Source of the DNA: Streptomyces umbrinus
Lineage (GTDB): Bacteria > Actinomycetota > Actinomycetes > Streptomycetales > Streptomycetaceae
DNA: 64,000 nt
Assembly: GCF_030817415.1 (NCBI RefSeq)
Contig: NZ_JAUSZI010000002.1
Location: forward strand, 992,001-1,056,000
Direction of reading: 5' to 3'
Of this stretch, positions 44,285 through 52,564 are shown in pieces (within the stretch, counting starts at the first letter, position 1; each line of letters opens with the position of its first letter). The notes below the pieces were generated by a model, which was not told the origin of the DNA, did not search any database, and saw only the letters and a list, made by a program, of their open reading frames with translations. The position numbers were made by a program, and so were the translations under genes.

Positions 44285-44296
44285 TAGATTGTACGT
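44273..44296. promoter_or_regulatory. ArsR operator overlapping the start codon
   Basis: ACGTACAA (44273-44280) and TTGTACGT (44289-44296) form a perfect 8-bp inverted repeat with an 8-bp spacer. The spacer contains the ATG (44282-44284, minus strand) of the ArsR gene, so binding would block both transcription and start-site use. The 24-bp size fits an ArsR dimer. Confidence 0.75.
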
Positions 44297-44401
44297 TAGC
44301 CGCTGCCGCCGGACCGGGCAAGCTGGGCGCCGCCACTGTCCCGATCAAGCGTTGGAGGACTTGATCCCGGCGTCCTCGTCCTGACGGGAGACACTGGATA
44401 C

Positions 44402-44986
44402 ATGCTGATCGTGGACGCCGCACTGGAGACATACGTGCCCGCTGACTTCGCTCTGTGGCCCGTTGCCGACTCGCCGCCAGATCGGCTTCTGGCCCTGTCC
44501 GGCGAGCTGTCGTCACACGAACTCGGCACCGCGATGGCTGTCCTGACGGACTACAACAAGGGGCAGCGCGAACGCCGACCACGCGCGCCCAAGGACAGCC
44601 TGGAGCAGGTCGGGCGGCTGGTGGCGACCGAGTGCGTCATCGCTCCCGGCGGTCTGCGGATACGGGACACGGCCACCGGGGTCACAGCGGTGCCAGGGTG
44701 CTGTTCCGGGCTGGAGAACTGGCGGGACTGGCTCGATCTGATGAACGGCGACGAGCCGTGGCTCGGCCACGATCCATCGCCGCGCGTCGAGCATGCCGGT
44801 GCGGTTGCCCGGCTGTGGCCTGATGGGGATCGTCAGGAGGGTCTTCCCATCGAGCTTCCTCTGGCTCAGCTGCCTGAACTACTGGGCCTGGTTCGGGAGC
44901 AGCTTGTCGGGTTCCTCGGTGCAGTTGAGGCGTGGGTCACGAGTTACGCCGTCCATCGCCGACGCCGTGGTCGCGAAGCTCGATGA
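44402..44986 (+). CDS. Hypothetical protein with probable C-terminal frameshift
   Basis: A 194-aa soluble protein of unknown function with N-terminal VDAALETYVPADFALWPVADSP and a Cys-pair region VPGCCSGLENWRDWLDL (about residues 97-113) that recurs in Streptomyces hypotheticals. The last 12 residues (VHRRRRGREAR) look out of frame. A shift of one base at about 44,950 continues as SIADAVVAKLDEDLALSAPL and stops at 45,029, a more natural end. Either one extra base was inserted or the assembly is wrong. The ArsR operator lies 106 bp upstream on the opposite strand. Confidence 0.6.
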   Translation: MLIVDAALETYVPADFALWPVADSPPDRLLALSGELSSHELGTAMAVLTDYNKGQRERRPRAPKDSLEQVGRLVATECVIAPGGLRIRDTATGVTAVPGCCSGLENWRDWLDLMNGDEPWLGHDPSPRVEHAGAVARLWPDGDRQEGLPIELPLAQLPELLGLVREQLVGFLGAVEAWVTSYAVHRRRRGREAR

Positions 44987-45055
44987 GGACCTCGCCCTCA
45001 GTGCTCCTCTCGACCGGGGTCGGAGCTGAGGGACACTCGGTCGGGCCAGTCCGCC

Positions 45056-45556
45056 TCAGGCCGCCGGGGTGTCCAGTGGGCGCAGTTCGTCGGCGTACGA
45101 CACGGAGATGCGGCGCATCAGGCCGTCCTCGGTGATGTCGTACTGGCCGAGGCGCCACAGCGGTGGCGAGTAGGCGTGGATCGAGACGGCGTCGTCGGTG
45201 GCGCCGGTGAGCCGGTGGATGTGCTCAGGGCCGAAGCAGAAGGACTCACCGGTGGTGACGGTGACGGACAGGTGGCTGCCGCCGATGCGCGGGTTGGACT
45301 CGTGGAGCGCCCCCTGGACGATGCCGACGGCGCCGGAGGAGATGTCGTGGTCGTGCCAGCCGGTGTCGTTCTGCCGGGTCCAGCAGAGCAGCCAGACGTC
45401 GACGTATTCGTCGCGGTACAAGGACGCGTAGTGCCGCTGTTCGTCGGAGAAGGCGACCTGTTCGCGCCAGAGGTCGGGGCGGGCGGCGAGGTCGTCGACG
45501 AGCGCCTGGAGTTCGCGCTTGTCGAGGGTGCGGTCGGGCAGGGACTCGTACGTCAT
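45056..45556 (-). CDS. Cysteine dioxygenase-family cupin protein
   Basis: A 166-aa cupin of the cysteine dioxygenase family: WHDHDISSGAVGIVQGALHE (metal ligands of the first cupin motif, HxH and the E-equivalent position) and PEHIHRLTGATDD with the third His. It could oxidise the thiol of cysteine or a related mercapto acid to a sulfinate using Fe(II) and O2. The ATG at 45556 overlaps the amidohydrolase stop by 4 bp (ATGA), so the two enzymes are co-expressed. LacI-type operators lie upstream of the pair. Confidence 0.9.
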   Translation of the reverse strand: MTYESLPDRTLDKRELQALVDDLAARPDLWREQVAFSDEQRHYASLYRDEYVDVWLLCWTRQNDTGWHDHDISSGAVGIVQGALHESNPRIGGSHLSVTVTTGESFCFGPEHIHRLTGATDDAVSIHAYSPPLWRLGQYDITEDGLMRRISVSYADELRPLDTPAA

Positions 45557-46488
45557 GAGTGGCTCCCTTCGGATCGGGTCCGCCACGGGGACACGGCTCG
45601 GGCACGGCCGTACAGGAGGCGGGCGGGGTTGGTGATGCGCAGCGCGTGGACGGCGGCCGCCGCGCCGAGGTCGGGGATGACGGGAGGCGCGTACGGGCGG
45701 TCGCTGCCGCCGACGACCACGTCGATGCCGACGGCACGAACGACCGCGTCCACGGCGCGAGTTCCGTAGGAGGAGGTCTCGTAGAACGCGTCGAAGTCGA
45801 CCTGCCCCCGCCCTCCGCCGCGGATCGCGAGCCGTTCGCCGTGCAGTGGCGCGAGGCCCGCGAGGGCGGCGAAGCAGACGCGCAGGCGGGGGTGTCGGGC
45901 GCGGCCGAAGGCGCGGAAGGCGAACCATGACGCGTGCAGCTGGTGGACGTACGGGACCAGGGCGGGCCACCAAGGCGGGGCGTCGGGCGTGGGCTGGACC
46001 GCGCCCGGGTGGATGAAGAGAGGTTTGCCGTGGCGGGTGAGGACGTCGAGGAAGGGGGCGCACCGGGTCCAGCCGGCCGCGTCCAGCAGCGCTGTGGCGG
46101 GCAGTTGGAGGCCCGCGCAGCCGCGCCGGAGTTCACGTTCGACGGCCTCGGGGTCCGGTTCCGACAGGCAGGGAGAGGCCCAGACGCCGAAGGGGGCCGG
46201 GAGTGCGAGGGCGCCGTCGTGGAACGCCGACAGCAGTGGGGCGGCCTCGGCGGGAGGCAGGTACTCGATGCCGAGGGGGCTGGAGAGGGAGACCAGGGCG
46301 AGGCCGAGACCGTCGGTGGCGGCAAGACGCGTACGGGCCGCGATGTCGTGGTCGGCCGGGTCGACCTCGTAGGGCGGTTCGCTGCCCGCGTGCAGGGTCC
46401 AGCCGTCGAGGTACGGCGGTGTGGTGCGGGAGCGCAGCAACTCGATGAAGTCGGGTGGCCAGATGTGCTGGTGGACGTCGGTGGGCAC
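45553..46488 (-). CDS. Amidohydrolase-family (ACMSD-like) metal-dependent hydrolase/decarboxylase
   Basis: A 311-aa TIM-barrel protein: TDVHQHIWPP with the HxH metal pair, LFIHPGAVQP with the third His, and VVGGSDRPYAPP with the metal Asp near residue 265. The layout resembles ACMSD/6-methylsalicylate-decarboxylase-like amidohydrolases. It is the promoter-proximal gene of a two-gene operon with a cysteine dioxygenase-like protein, so both may act on one sulfur-containing or aromatic compound. The divergent LacI regulator is the likely controller. Confidence 0.85.
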   Translation of the reverse strand: MPTDVHQHIWPPDFIELLRSRTTPPYLDGWTLHAGSEPPYEVDPADHDIAARTRLAATDGLGLALVSLSSPLGIEYLPPAEAAPLLSAFHDGALALPAPFGVWASPCLSEPDPEAVERELRRGCAGLQLPATALLDAAGWTRCAPFLDVLTRHGKPLFIHPGAVQPTPDAPPWWPALVPYVHQLHASWFAFRAFGRARHPRLRVCFAALAGLAPLHGERLAIRGGGRGQVDFDAFYETSSYGTRAVDAVVRAVGIDVVVGGSDRPYAPPVIPDLGAAAAVHALRITNPARLLYGRARAVSPWRTRSEGSHS

Positions 46489-46549
46489 GCGGCGGTCCTC
46501 GGGCTGGCAAAGATCCTGGCAAAAGGGTAAGGAGTGGCGGTCAACCAGG

Positions 46550-46587
46550 TTAAGCGTTTCACTTATACGGTTAACTTAAGCGATTAA
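46550..46587. promoter_or_regulatory. Two LacI-type operators between the amidohydrolase operon and lacI-like gene
   Basis: TTAAGCGTTTCA (46550-46561) and TTAAGCGATTAA (46576-46587) share TTAAGCG and a central CG, the hallmark of LacI-family half-site pairs, and are 26 bp apart in an unusually A/T-rich stretch. They lie 62-99 bp upstream of the amidohydrolase start and 150 bp from the LacI gene. Confidence 0.6.
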
Positions 46588-46735
46588 CAAGCGTGTCTGT
46601 CAAGCATGCGCGGGCGGCGACGGGCCCGCGCTCGGGAGCGGCGCCTGAGTACGGACCCAAGTACGGGCGGGACCACGGCGGCGCCCGGCGGGCCGTGTGC
46701 TCACAACGCGGACGCGTCCCGGTAGGCTTCCCGGC

Positions 46736-47740
46736 ATGGCCAGGCCCAGCAAGCGCACCACCCTTCGGGAGGTGGCCGAGGCCACGGGCCTCTCCACCGC
46801 CGCCGTCTCGTACGCCCTGCGCGGCAAACACGTCTCGAAGGAGACCGAGGAACGGGTGCGCCGGGCCGCGGCCGAACTCGGCTACGAGGCCGATCCCATC
46901 GCCCGCGCACTGGTCAGCGGCCGCACCAGCATGGTCGGCGTCCTCGCGGGCGACCTCCAGGACCTGTGGCAGCAGCAGCTGATGGCGGCCATCGGCCGGG
47001 AACTGCTGGCCGGCGACCGCTACGCGCTGATCCTCGACGCGGGTGGCGACCCCGACCGTGAACTGGCCCTCGCCAAGCAGCTTCGCGACCAGCGGGTCGA
47101 CGCGCTGCTGGTGTCTCCCGTGAACCCGTCCGCGAAGGGCTGGGCCGCCATCGCCGACTCGCTGCCGGTGGTGGCCGTCGGCGACTCGCTGAGCCGGGCC
47201 CGTACGGCCGGCCAGGTCATCTTCGACAACCGGGCCGGAATCGACGCCGTACTGGAGTATCTGCACGGCCTGGGCCACCGCCGGGTGACCGTTCTGACCC
47301 CGACCCGCCCGAGCACCCCGGACCGGCCCGCCGACGTGTATGTCCGCGAGGCGGCCGACCGCCTCGGCCTGCGGGCCGAACTGGTGCCCTGCCCGCAGGA
47401 GTTGGGCGAGGCGACGGCGGTGGCACGCGGCGTCCTGGACGGGTCCCGCCCCGCGACCGCCGTGTTCTGCTTCTCGGACTCACTGGCGTACGGGGTGTAC
47501 GCGGCCGCCGCGGACGCCTCACTGGAGGTGGGCCGGGACGTCTCCGTGGTCGGCTTCGACAATCATCCGGTGTCGCGGGTGCTCACCCCACCGCTGACCA
47601 CCGTGGACTGGGGACTGACCCAGATCGCGGCGGAGGCGGCACGGCTGACGGTCGCGGCGATCGAGGGCAAGCGCGTACGGAAGAAGCGGGTGCTGTGCGC
47701 ACCGCAGATGAGCGAGCGCGGGTCTGCCGTGCGGGTGTGA
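46736..47740 (+). CDS. LacI-family transcriptional regulator
   Basis: A 334-aa LacI/GalR repressor. The N-terminal HTH is complete: TTLREVAEATGLSTAAVSYALRGKHVSKETEERVRRAA (residues about 7-44), followed by a hinge (DPIARALVSGRTS) and a periplasmic-binding-protein-like effector domain (VGVLAGDLQDLWQQQL, VFCFSDSLAYGVYA, VSVVGFDNHP). ATG 46736 follows GGTAGG. It is divergent from the amidohydrolase/dioxygenase operon with TTAAGCG operators in between, so it probably represses that operon and itself. Confidence 0.93.
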   Translation: MARPSKRTTLREVAEATGLSTAAVSYALRGKHVSKETEERVRRAAAELGYEADPIARALVSGRTSMVGVLAGDLQDLWQQQLMAAIGRELLAGDRYALILDAGGDPDRELALAKQLRDQRVDALLVSPVNPSAKGWAAIADSLPVVAVGDSLSRARTAGQVIFDNRAGIDAVLEYLHGLGHRRVTVLTPTRPSTPDRPADVYVREAADRLGLRAELVPCPQELGEATAVARGVLDGSRPATAVFCFSDSLAYGVYAAAADASLEVGRDVSVVGFDNHPVSRVLTPPLTTVDWGLTQIAAEAARLTVAAIEGKRVRKKRVLCAPQMSERGSAVRV

Positions 47741-47855
47741 GACCCCGGCGAGTTCCTTGCCGAGTACATCGCTGAACGGCCTTGGCAGGAACCAGAACCC
47801 GCCTCTCCCCATCCACGACGCTGACGCCTCCCCGCCCTCACCCCTCCCCCGGCCC

Positions 47856-48416
47856 TTACCGGTCCGCGTCCCGTCGGCGAAGGCCGTCGAGGATGACGTT
47901 CATCAACGGCCGCGCCTTCGACTCCCATTCGGCCCGGTCCAGGCGGCCGAGGTAGGCGATGAGCAGGAGGACCCCGTGGGCGTCCACGTCCGTGCGGATG
48001 GAACCGGCCGCCTTCCCGGCGTCCAGCAGGTGACCGAGGGCGCCTTCGATGGGGTTCTGGCTGTGGGCGACGAGGTCCTGCCACGCGGCCGGCTCCAGCG
48101 CTGCCAGGACGCCGTGCTTGATCTCGGCGTAGCCGATCACCCGGTCGAGCCAGCGACGCAGGGCTTCCACGGGCTCGTGGTCCGCCAGCAGAGCGGAGGA
48201 GGCGGCCACGAGTTCCTCGACGTCGCGCCGGTAGACCTCGGCGAGGAGCGCCTCGCGGTTGGGGAAGTTCCGGTAGAGCGTTCCCTGTCCCACACCGGCG
48301 CGCTTGGCGATCTCGTTGAGGTGGACGTGGCTCGACTCGGCGAGGGCCGCACGGGCGGCCTCCACGATGCGAGTCCGGTTCCGCTCCGCGTCCGGACGGC
48401 GCGCAGGCGTACTCAT
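47856..48416 (-). CDS. TetR-family repressor
   Basis: A 186-aa TetR protein with N-terminal HTH RTRIVEAARAALAESSHVHLNEIAKRAGVGQGTLYRNFPNREALL (residues about 12-57) and a helical ligand domain ending in MNVILDGLRR. ATG 48416 follows GGAGAGG. It is divergent from the SDR gene; two perfect 12-bp palindromes in the 95-bp gap are its expected binding sites. This arrangement (TetR + SDR, GGACACGTGTCC) is a common Streptomyces oxidoreductase switch, here with the ligand unknown. Confidence 0.94.
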   Translation of the reverse strand: MSTPARRPDAERNRTRIVEAARAALAESSHVHLNEIAKRAGVGQGTLYRNFPNREALLAEVYRRDVEELVAASSALLADHEPVEALRRWLDRVIGYAEIKHGVLAALEPAAWQDLVAHSQNPIEGALGHLLDAGKAAGSIRTDVDAHGVLLLIAYLGRLDRAEWESKARPLMNVILDGLRRRDADR

Positions 48417-48440
48417 GGGCCTCTCCTGATGTTCCGCCTC

Positions 48441-48492
48441 TGACAAGTGGACACGTGTCCGGTACGCTGAAACACACAGCGGACACGTGTCC
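48441..48492 (+). promoter_or_regulatory. SDR promoter with twin mirrored TetR operators
   Basis: GGACACGTGTCC lies at 48449-48460 and again at 48481-48492, both perfect palindromes 32 bp apart, three helical turns. Their flanks mirror each other (AAGT on the outside, CG inside). TGACAA (48441) and TACGCT (48463) with a 16-bp spacer form the SDR promoter, the first operator filling the spacer and the second covering the start of the transcript. Confidence 0.8.
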
Positions 48493-48511
48493 ACTTTACT
48501 TGGAGGCAGTA

Positions 48512-49252
48512 GTGCTATCTCTTGACGACAAGATCGTCACCATCACCGGAGCGAGTGGCGGCATCGGCGAAGCCACGGCCCGGCTGCTCGCGCAGCGCGG
48601 CGCCGCGGTCGTCCTCTCGGCACGCCGCAGCGAGCGCATCGACGCCATAGCCCAGGACATCCGGGAACAGGGCGGCCGCGCCACCGCGTGCGTCGTCGAC
48701 GTCACCAAGGCCGAGGACCTGCGGCGCCTCGTCTCCACCGCCATCGACCAGTACGGCCGTATCGACGTACTGGTGAACAACGCGGGCATCGCCCCGATCA
48801 GCCCGCTGGCCGACCTCGACACCGAAGGCTGGTCGGCCATGATCGATGTCAACCTTCGCGGCACCCTCAACGGCATCGCCGCCGCGCTGCCCGCCTTCCG
48901 CGAGCAGGGGTCCGGCCACCTGGTGAGCATCGTCTCCGTGGCCGGCCTGACCGTGTCCCCCTCGATGGCCGTCTACGCCGCGACCAAGAACGCGGTGCGC
49001 ACCGTCCACGAGGGGCTGCGCAAGGAGTCCACCGACGGGGTGGTGCGCACGACGGCCATCTCGCCGGGATACATCCGCACCGATCTCGCCGACTCCATGG
49101 CGGACCCGCACGTCCGTGACCAGACACGCAAGAACATGGACGCGATGGGCATCCCCCCGGCAGCGGTCGCCCGCGCGGTGGCCTTCGCCATCGAGCAGCC
49201 CGTCGACGTCGAGATCGGCGAGATCAACGTTCGACCCACCGTCCAGGCGTGA
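48512..49252 (+). CDS. Short-chain dehydrogenase/reductase
   Basis: A 246-aa classical SDR from GTG 48512 (GGAGG at 48502-48506). The NAD(P) motif TGASGGIGEATARLL (residues about 12-26), NNAGIAP (about 87-93) and the catalytic Ser plus YAATKNAVR (Tyr-x3-Lys) are intact; the C-terminus has SPGYIRTDLA. It reduces an unknown carbonyl compound. Its promoter is controlled by the adjacent TetR operators. Cofactor preference cannot be read with confidence. Confidence 0.95.
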   Translation: MLSLDDKIVTITGASGGIGEATARLLAQRGAAVVLSARRSERIDAIAQDIREQGGRATACVVDVTKAEDLRRLVSTAIDQYGRIDVLVNNAGIAPISPLADLDTEGWSAMIDVNLRGTLNGIAAALPAFREQGSGHLVSIVSVAGLTVSPSMAVYAATKNAVRTVHEGLRKESTDGVVRTTAISPGYIRTDLADSMADPHVRDQTRKNMDAMGIPPAAVARAVAFAIEQPVDVEIGEINVRPTVQA

Positions 49253-49289
49253 CAAGCGACCGGCAGCCGCACGGGTGTGGTGACCCTCG

Positions 49290-49850
49290 CGGCGGGTGTC
49301 TTCGTCACGCCGCCTTCGCCACCCGGCGGCCCCGGGCAGCGTGTGCTTGGCCAGGCGGCCTTCCTGCATGACCAGCACCACGTTCGCCGGGTCGGCGAGC
49401 ACATCGATGTCGGCGACCGGATCGCCGTCGCACACGACGAGGTCGGCGGTCTTTCCCGGTTCGATGGTGCCGAGAGTGTCGTCGAGCCCCATCAGCTGAG
49501 CGGCGTCAGCGTTCCGGCGCGGATGACGTCCAGCGGCGACATGCCCAGTTTCATCATGTGGCCGAGCTCTTCGAGGTTCCGGGCGTGCGGGACAGCTCCC
49601 GCGTCGGTGCCGAGGGCCATCTTCACTCCGCGCCGGACCGCCTCCCTCAGCCGCTCGATGGCGGCATCGGCGAGCCGCGTCTTCTTCTCGTACGCCTCGG
49701 CTGTGTAGCGTTCCCGGCCCATGTGGAAGGTCGACAGGGTCCGTACGACGAACGCCCCCGTCTCCAGCATGAGATCGATGCCCTCGTCGTCGATGAGGTA
49801 GCCGTGTTCGATGCTGGACACGCCGCCGCGCAGGTCCACGATGTCGTGCT
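49290..49850 (-). pseudogene. Amidohydrolase (imidazolonepropionase-like) remnant
   Basis: A good amidohydrolase segment runs GGVSSIEHGYLIDDEGID, FHMGRERYTAEAYEKKT, VKMALGTDAGAVPHARN (metal Asp region), then IRAGTL. There the frame shifts, and the continuation AAQLMGLDDTLGTIEPGKTADLVVCDGDPVADIDVL is found in another frame. The N-terminal two thirds, including the first HxH, are absent. It is thus a decayed fragment with at least one frameshift (about 49,505) and a lost 5' end near 49,850. The original was an imidazolonepropionase/Xaa-Pro-dipeptidase-like hydrolase. Confidence 0.75.
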
Positions 49851-49998
49851 GCCGGGGATGTCGATCCAGCGGATGTGACCGCCGACGGCTGGGAGGAAGA
49901 ACGAGTGCACGGACAGGTTCCCTTCGGTGCGCGGGGCGGTGTGCCGTTCGGGGCCAGGCTGCGAAAGCCGCGCCATCGCATGCCCGCGAAAGGTTCGA

Positions 49999-50970
49999 TC
50001 AGTTCGGCGGTACAACAGTGATGACGACATTGCCGGTCTTCTGCCCCGCCTCGACGTACCGATAGGCGTCGACGACCTCCTCCAGCGGATAGCGTCGGTC
50101 GATGACCGGCCTGAATTCTCCCGACTCCATCAGGTCCCGGAAATACCGCGCCATCTCCTGGTTCTGCTTCGGAAAGGGGAACTTGACTTTCCTGCCGCGG
50201 AAGAAAGGTGTGACAAGTGGCAGGAGGAGATTCTGACACCAGGGGCCAAGATCCGACGACAGATAAACCCCGCCGGGTTTCAACAGCCGCTTGCAGTGGC
50301 CGAACGTGCTCTTGCCGACCGCGTCGAACACCGCGTCGTAGCTCTGCTCGTCCCGGGTGAAGTCCTGGGCGGTGTGGTCGACGACCCGGTCCGCGCCCAG
50401 GCCCTTCACCAGTTCCATGTGCGCCCCGCCGCACACCGCGGTCACGGTGGCCCCGCGATGCTTCAGGAGTTGCACGGCCGCCGAGCCGATGGCGCCGGTC
50501 GCGCCATGTACGAGTACGTCCTGTCCGGGCCGGATGCCCGCCTTGTCGAGGAACGCCAGCGCGTAGTGGGACCCCTCGGTGCCGGGTGCGGCCTCCTCGA
50601 AGGTCACGCCGTCCGGCATGGCCGCGATGGCGCCGTCGTGCGAAACCGACAGGTACTCGGCATGCGTTCCGAACTGCCCCTCGTTGTAGCCGAACACCCG
50701 GTCGCCGGCCCGGAAGGACGTGACGCCGCTGCCGACCGAGTCCACCACTCCCGCGTACTCGGTCCCGAGCACCGTACGCCGGGGCCGGGCAAGGCCGGTG
50801 AGTATGCGTACGAAGAAGGGACTGGCCGCGCGGTAGGCACAGTCCGTGCGGTTGACCGTCGTCGCGTGCACCCTCACCAGAACGTCCTGGTCCCCGATCG
50901 ACGGCTTGTCCACCTCGGTGACCCTGACCACGCCGGGCGGACCGTACCGGTTGTGCACCGCTGCTTTCAT
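49999..50970 (-). CDS. Zinc-independent MDR/quinone oxidoreductase
   Basis: A 323-aa medium-chain dehydrogenase: MKAAVHNRYGPPGVV start, VLGTEYAGVVDSVGSGV, NADPH-binding HGATGAIGSAAVQLLKHRGA (from about residue 150), VDHTAQDF and a C-terminal VDAYRYVEAGQKTGNVVI. It lacks the zinc-ligand cysteines of alcohol dehydrogenases, so quinone or enone reductase activity is likely. ATG 50970 is chosen for the conserved start; the frame runs upstream to 51102. It is divergent from the PatB-like gene across a 293-bp gap. Confidence 0.92.
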   Translation of the reverse strand: MKAAVHNRYGPPGVVRVTEVDKPSIGDQDVLVRVHATTVNRTDCAYRAASPFFVRILTGLARPRRTVLGTEYAGVVDSVGSGVTSFRAGDRVFGYNEGQFGTHAEYLSVSHDGAIAAMPDGVTFEEAAPGTEGSHYALAFLDKAGIRPGQDVLVHGATGAIGSAAVQLLKHRGATVTAVCGGAHMELVKGLGADRVVDHTAQDFTRDEQSYDAVFDAVGKSTFGHCKRLLKPGGVYLSSDLGPWCQNLLLPLVTPFFRGRKVKFPFPKQNQEMARYFRDLMESGEFRPVIDRRYPLEEVVDAYRYVEAGQKTGNVVITVVPPN

Positions 50971-51263
50971 GGGCGAACCATAGCCGCAGGTCTCATCGTG
51001 CTCAGGCGGACCCGTCGTACTGCCGGAGCTTGGATCCGCGCCTCTTCCCGGGGATACGGAATCCAGCCCAAGTGGATGCCTGTTGAATCCAGCCAACGGC
51101 ACGAAAGGGCAGAACCCTCGGACAAGTCCATCTCGCGAGGAGACTGTGCAATTCCGTAGGCTCCGAATTCCTGACCGCCCACAGACCGCCGGCCGATCGA
51201 AGCCGCCGTACGCGCGGCCGCCACCACCTACAGGCCCGCATCGCCCGGACGTTGGAGGATCGC

Positions 51264-52511
51264 GTGACCGAGACCACGAAGCAGGCAGTGTCCGAGGACG
51301 CCGAGAGCGGACGGACCGATCCCCTTGTGCAGGTGTCCCTGCAGCAGTTGCGAAGGCGTACCAGCATGAAGTGGCGCGCTCATCCCGAGGACGTACTGCC
51401 CCTGTGGGTGGCGGAGATGGATGTCCCGCTGGCTCCCTGCGTCGCCGACGCGCTGCACAGGGCCATCGGCCTGGGCGACACCGGGTACCCCCACGGAACC
51501 GCCTATGCCGAGGCCCTGGCCGCCTTCGCAGCCGACCGCTGGCAGTGGGGCGGATTTCGCGTCGAGAACACGACCATCGTGCCCGACGTCATGCTGGGCA
51601 TCGTCGAGGTTCTGCGTCTCATCACCGACCCCGGCGACGCCGTCGTCGTGTGCTCGCCCGTCTACCCGCCGTTCTACGCCTTCGTCGGCCACGACGCCCG
51701 CGAGGTGATCGAGGCTCCCCTGGGCCCCGACCTGCGTATCGACCTCGAGGCCCTGGAGGACGCCTTCGTACGGGCGCGGCGGCACGGCCGATGTCCGGCG
51801 TTCCTGCTGTGCAACCCGCACAATCCGAGCGGTGTCGTGCACACCCGCCAGGAACTGGAAGCCATCGCGGCGCTCGCCCGCCGACACGGCGTCCGCGTGG
51901 TCTCCGACGAGATCCACGCCCCGCTCGTACTGCCGGGCGCCACGTTCACGCCCTTCCTCAGCGTGCCCGGCTCCGAGAACGGCTTCGCTCTGATGTCCGC
52001 CTCCAAGGCGTGGAACCTCGCCGGACTCAAAGCCGCCCTGGCGATCGCGGGCGAGGAGGCTGCCGCCGACCTCCGCCGGATGCCCGAGGAGGTCGGTCAC
52101 GGGCCCAGCCACCTGGGGATCCTCGCCCACACGGCCGCGCTCCGGGAGGGCGGGGACTGGCTCGACGAACTGCTGGGCGGGCTCGATGCGAACCGGACCC
52201 TGCTGGGGCGGCTCATCGAGGAACACCTCCCCGGCATCCGGTACCTCCCGCCCCAGGGCACCTACTTGGCGTGGCTGGACTGCACACGGCTGGGGCTGCA
52301 CGACGAACACCGGGCCAACGGCCCGGGCGTCGTGGCCGACCTCGCCGGACCGGCGCGGATGTTCCTCGACGAAGCCCGCGTCGCCCTCAGCTCCGGCCAC
52401 GTCTTCGGCACCGGCGGCGCGGGATGTGCGCGCCTCAACTTCGCCACCTCACCGGCCATCCTGCGCCAGGCACTGGACAGAATGGGGCGCGTGGTGCGGG
52501 ACCTTGGGTGA
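51264..52511 (+). CDS. MalY/PatB-family PLP-dependent C-S lyase or aminotransferase
   Basis: A 415-aa fold-type I PLP enzyme. Start GTG 51264 has GGAGG at 51254-51258; the upstream TTG in frame overlaps that site. Motifs: [54 protein letters not shown] (PLP Asp) and the Schiff-base lysine in [13 protein letters not shown] (Lys248), then RLNFATS. MalY/PatB members cleave cystathionine-type C-S bonds or transaminate; here the activity is undetermined. Its last codons form half of a 22-bp terminator stem shared with the convergent P450. Confidence 0.92.
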   Translation: MTETTKQAVSEDAESGRTDPLVQVSLQQLRRRTSMKWRAHPEDVLPLWVAEMDVPLAPCVADALHRAIGLGDTGYPHGTAYAEALAAFAADRWQWGGFRVENTTIVPDVMLGIVEVLRLITDPGDAVVVCSPVYPPFYAFVGHDAREVIEAPLGPDLRIDLEALEDAFVRARRHGRCPAFLLCNPHNPSGVVHTRQELEAIAALARRHGVRVVSDEIHAPLVLPGATFTPFLSVPGSENGFALMSASKAWNLAGLKAALAIAGEEAAADLRRMPEEVGHGPSHLGILAHTAALREGGDWLDELLGGLDANRTLLGRLIEEHLPGIRYLPPQGTYLAWLDCTRLGLHDEHRANGPGVVADLAGPARMFLDEARVALSSGHVFGTGGAGCARLNFATSPAILRQALDRMGRVVRDLG

Positions 52512-52551
52512 GGCCGTCACGCGCGTTCCGGCCTCACCCAAGGTCCCGCAC
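52494..52551. terminator. 22-bp-stem bidirectional terminator overlapping a coding end
   Basis: The left arm (52494-52515) includes the last six codons and the TGA of the PatB-like gene; the right arm (52530-52551) is its perfect 22-base reverse complement; the 14-nt loop is 52516-52529. The P450 gene ends 14 bp further on. Both convergent transcripts would meet this stem. Confidence 0.9.
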
Positions 52552-52564
52552 GCGCCTTCCTGCG

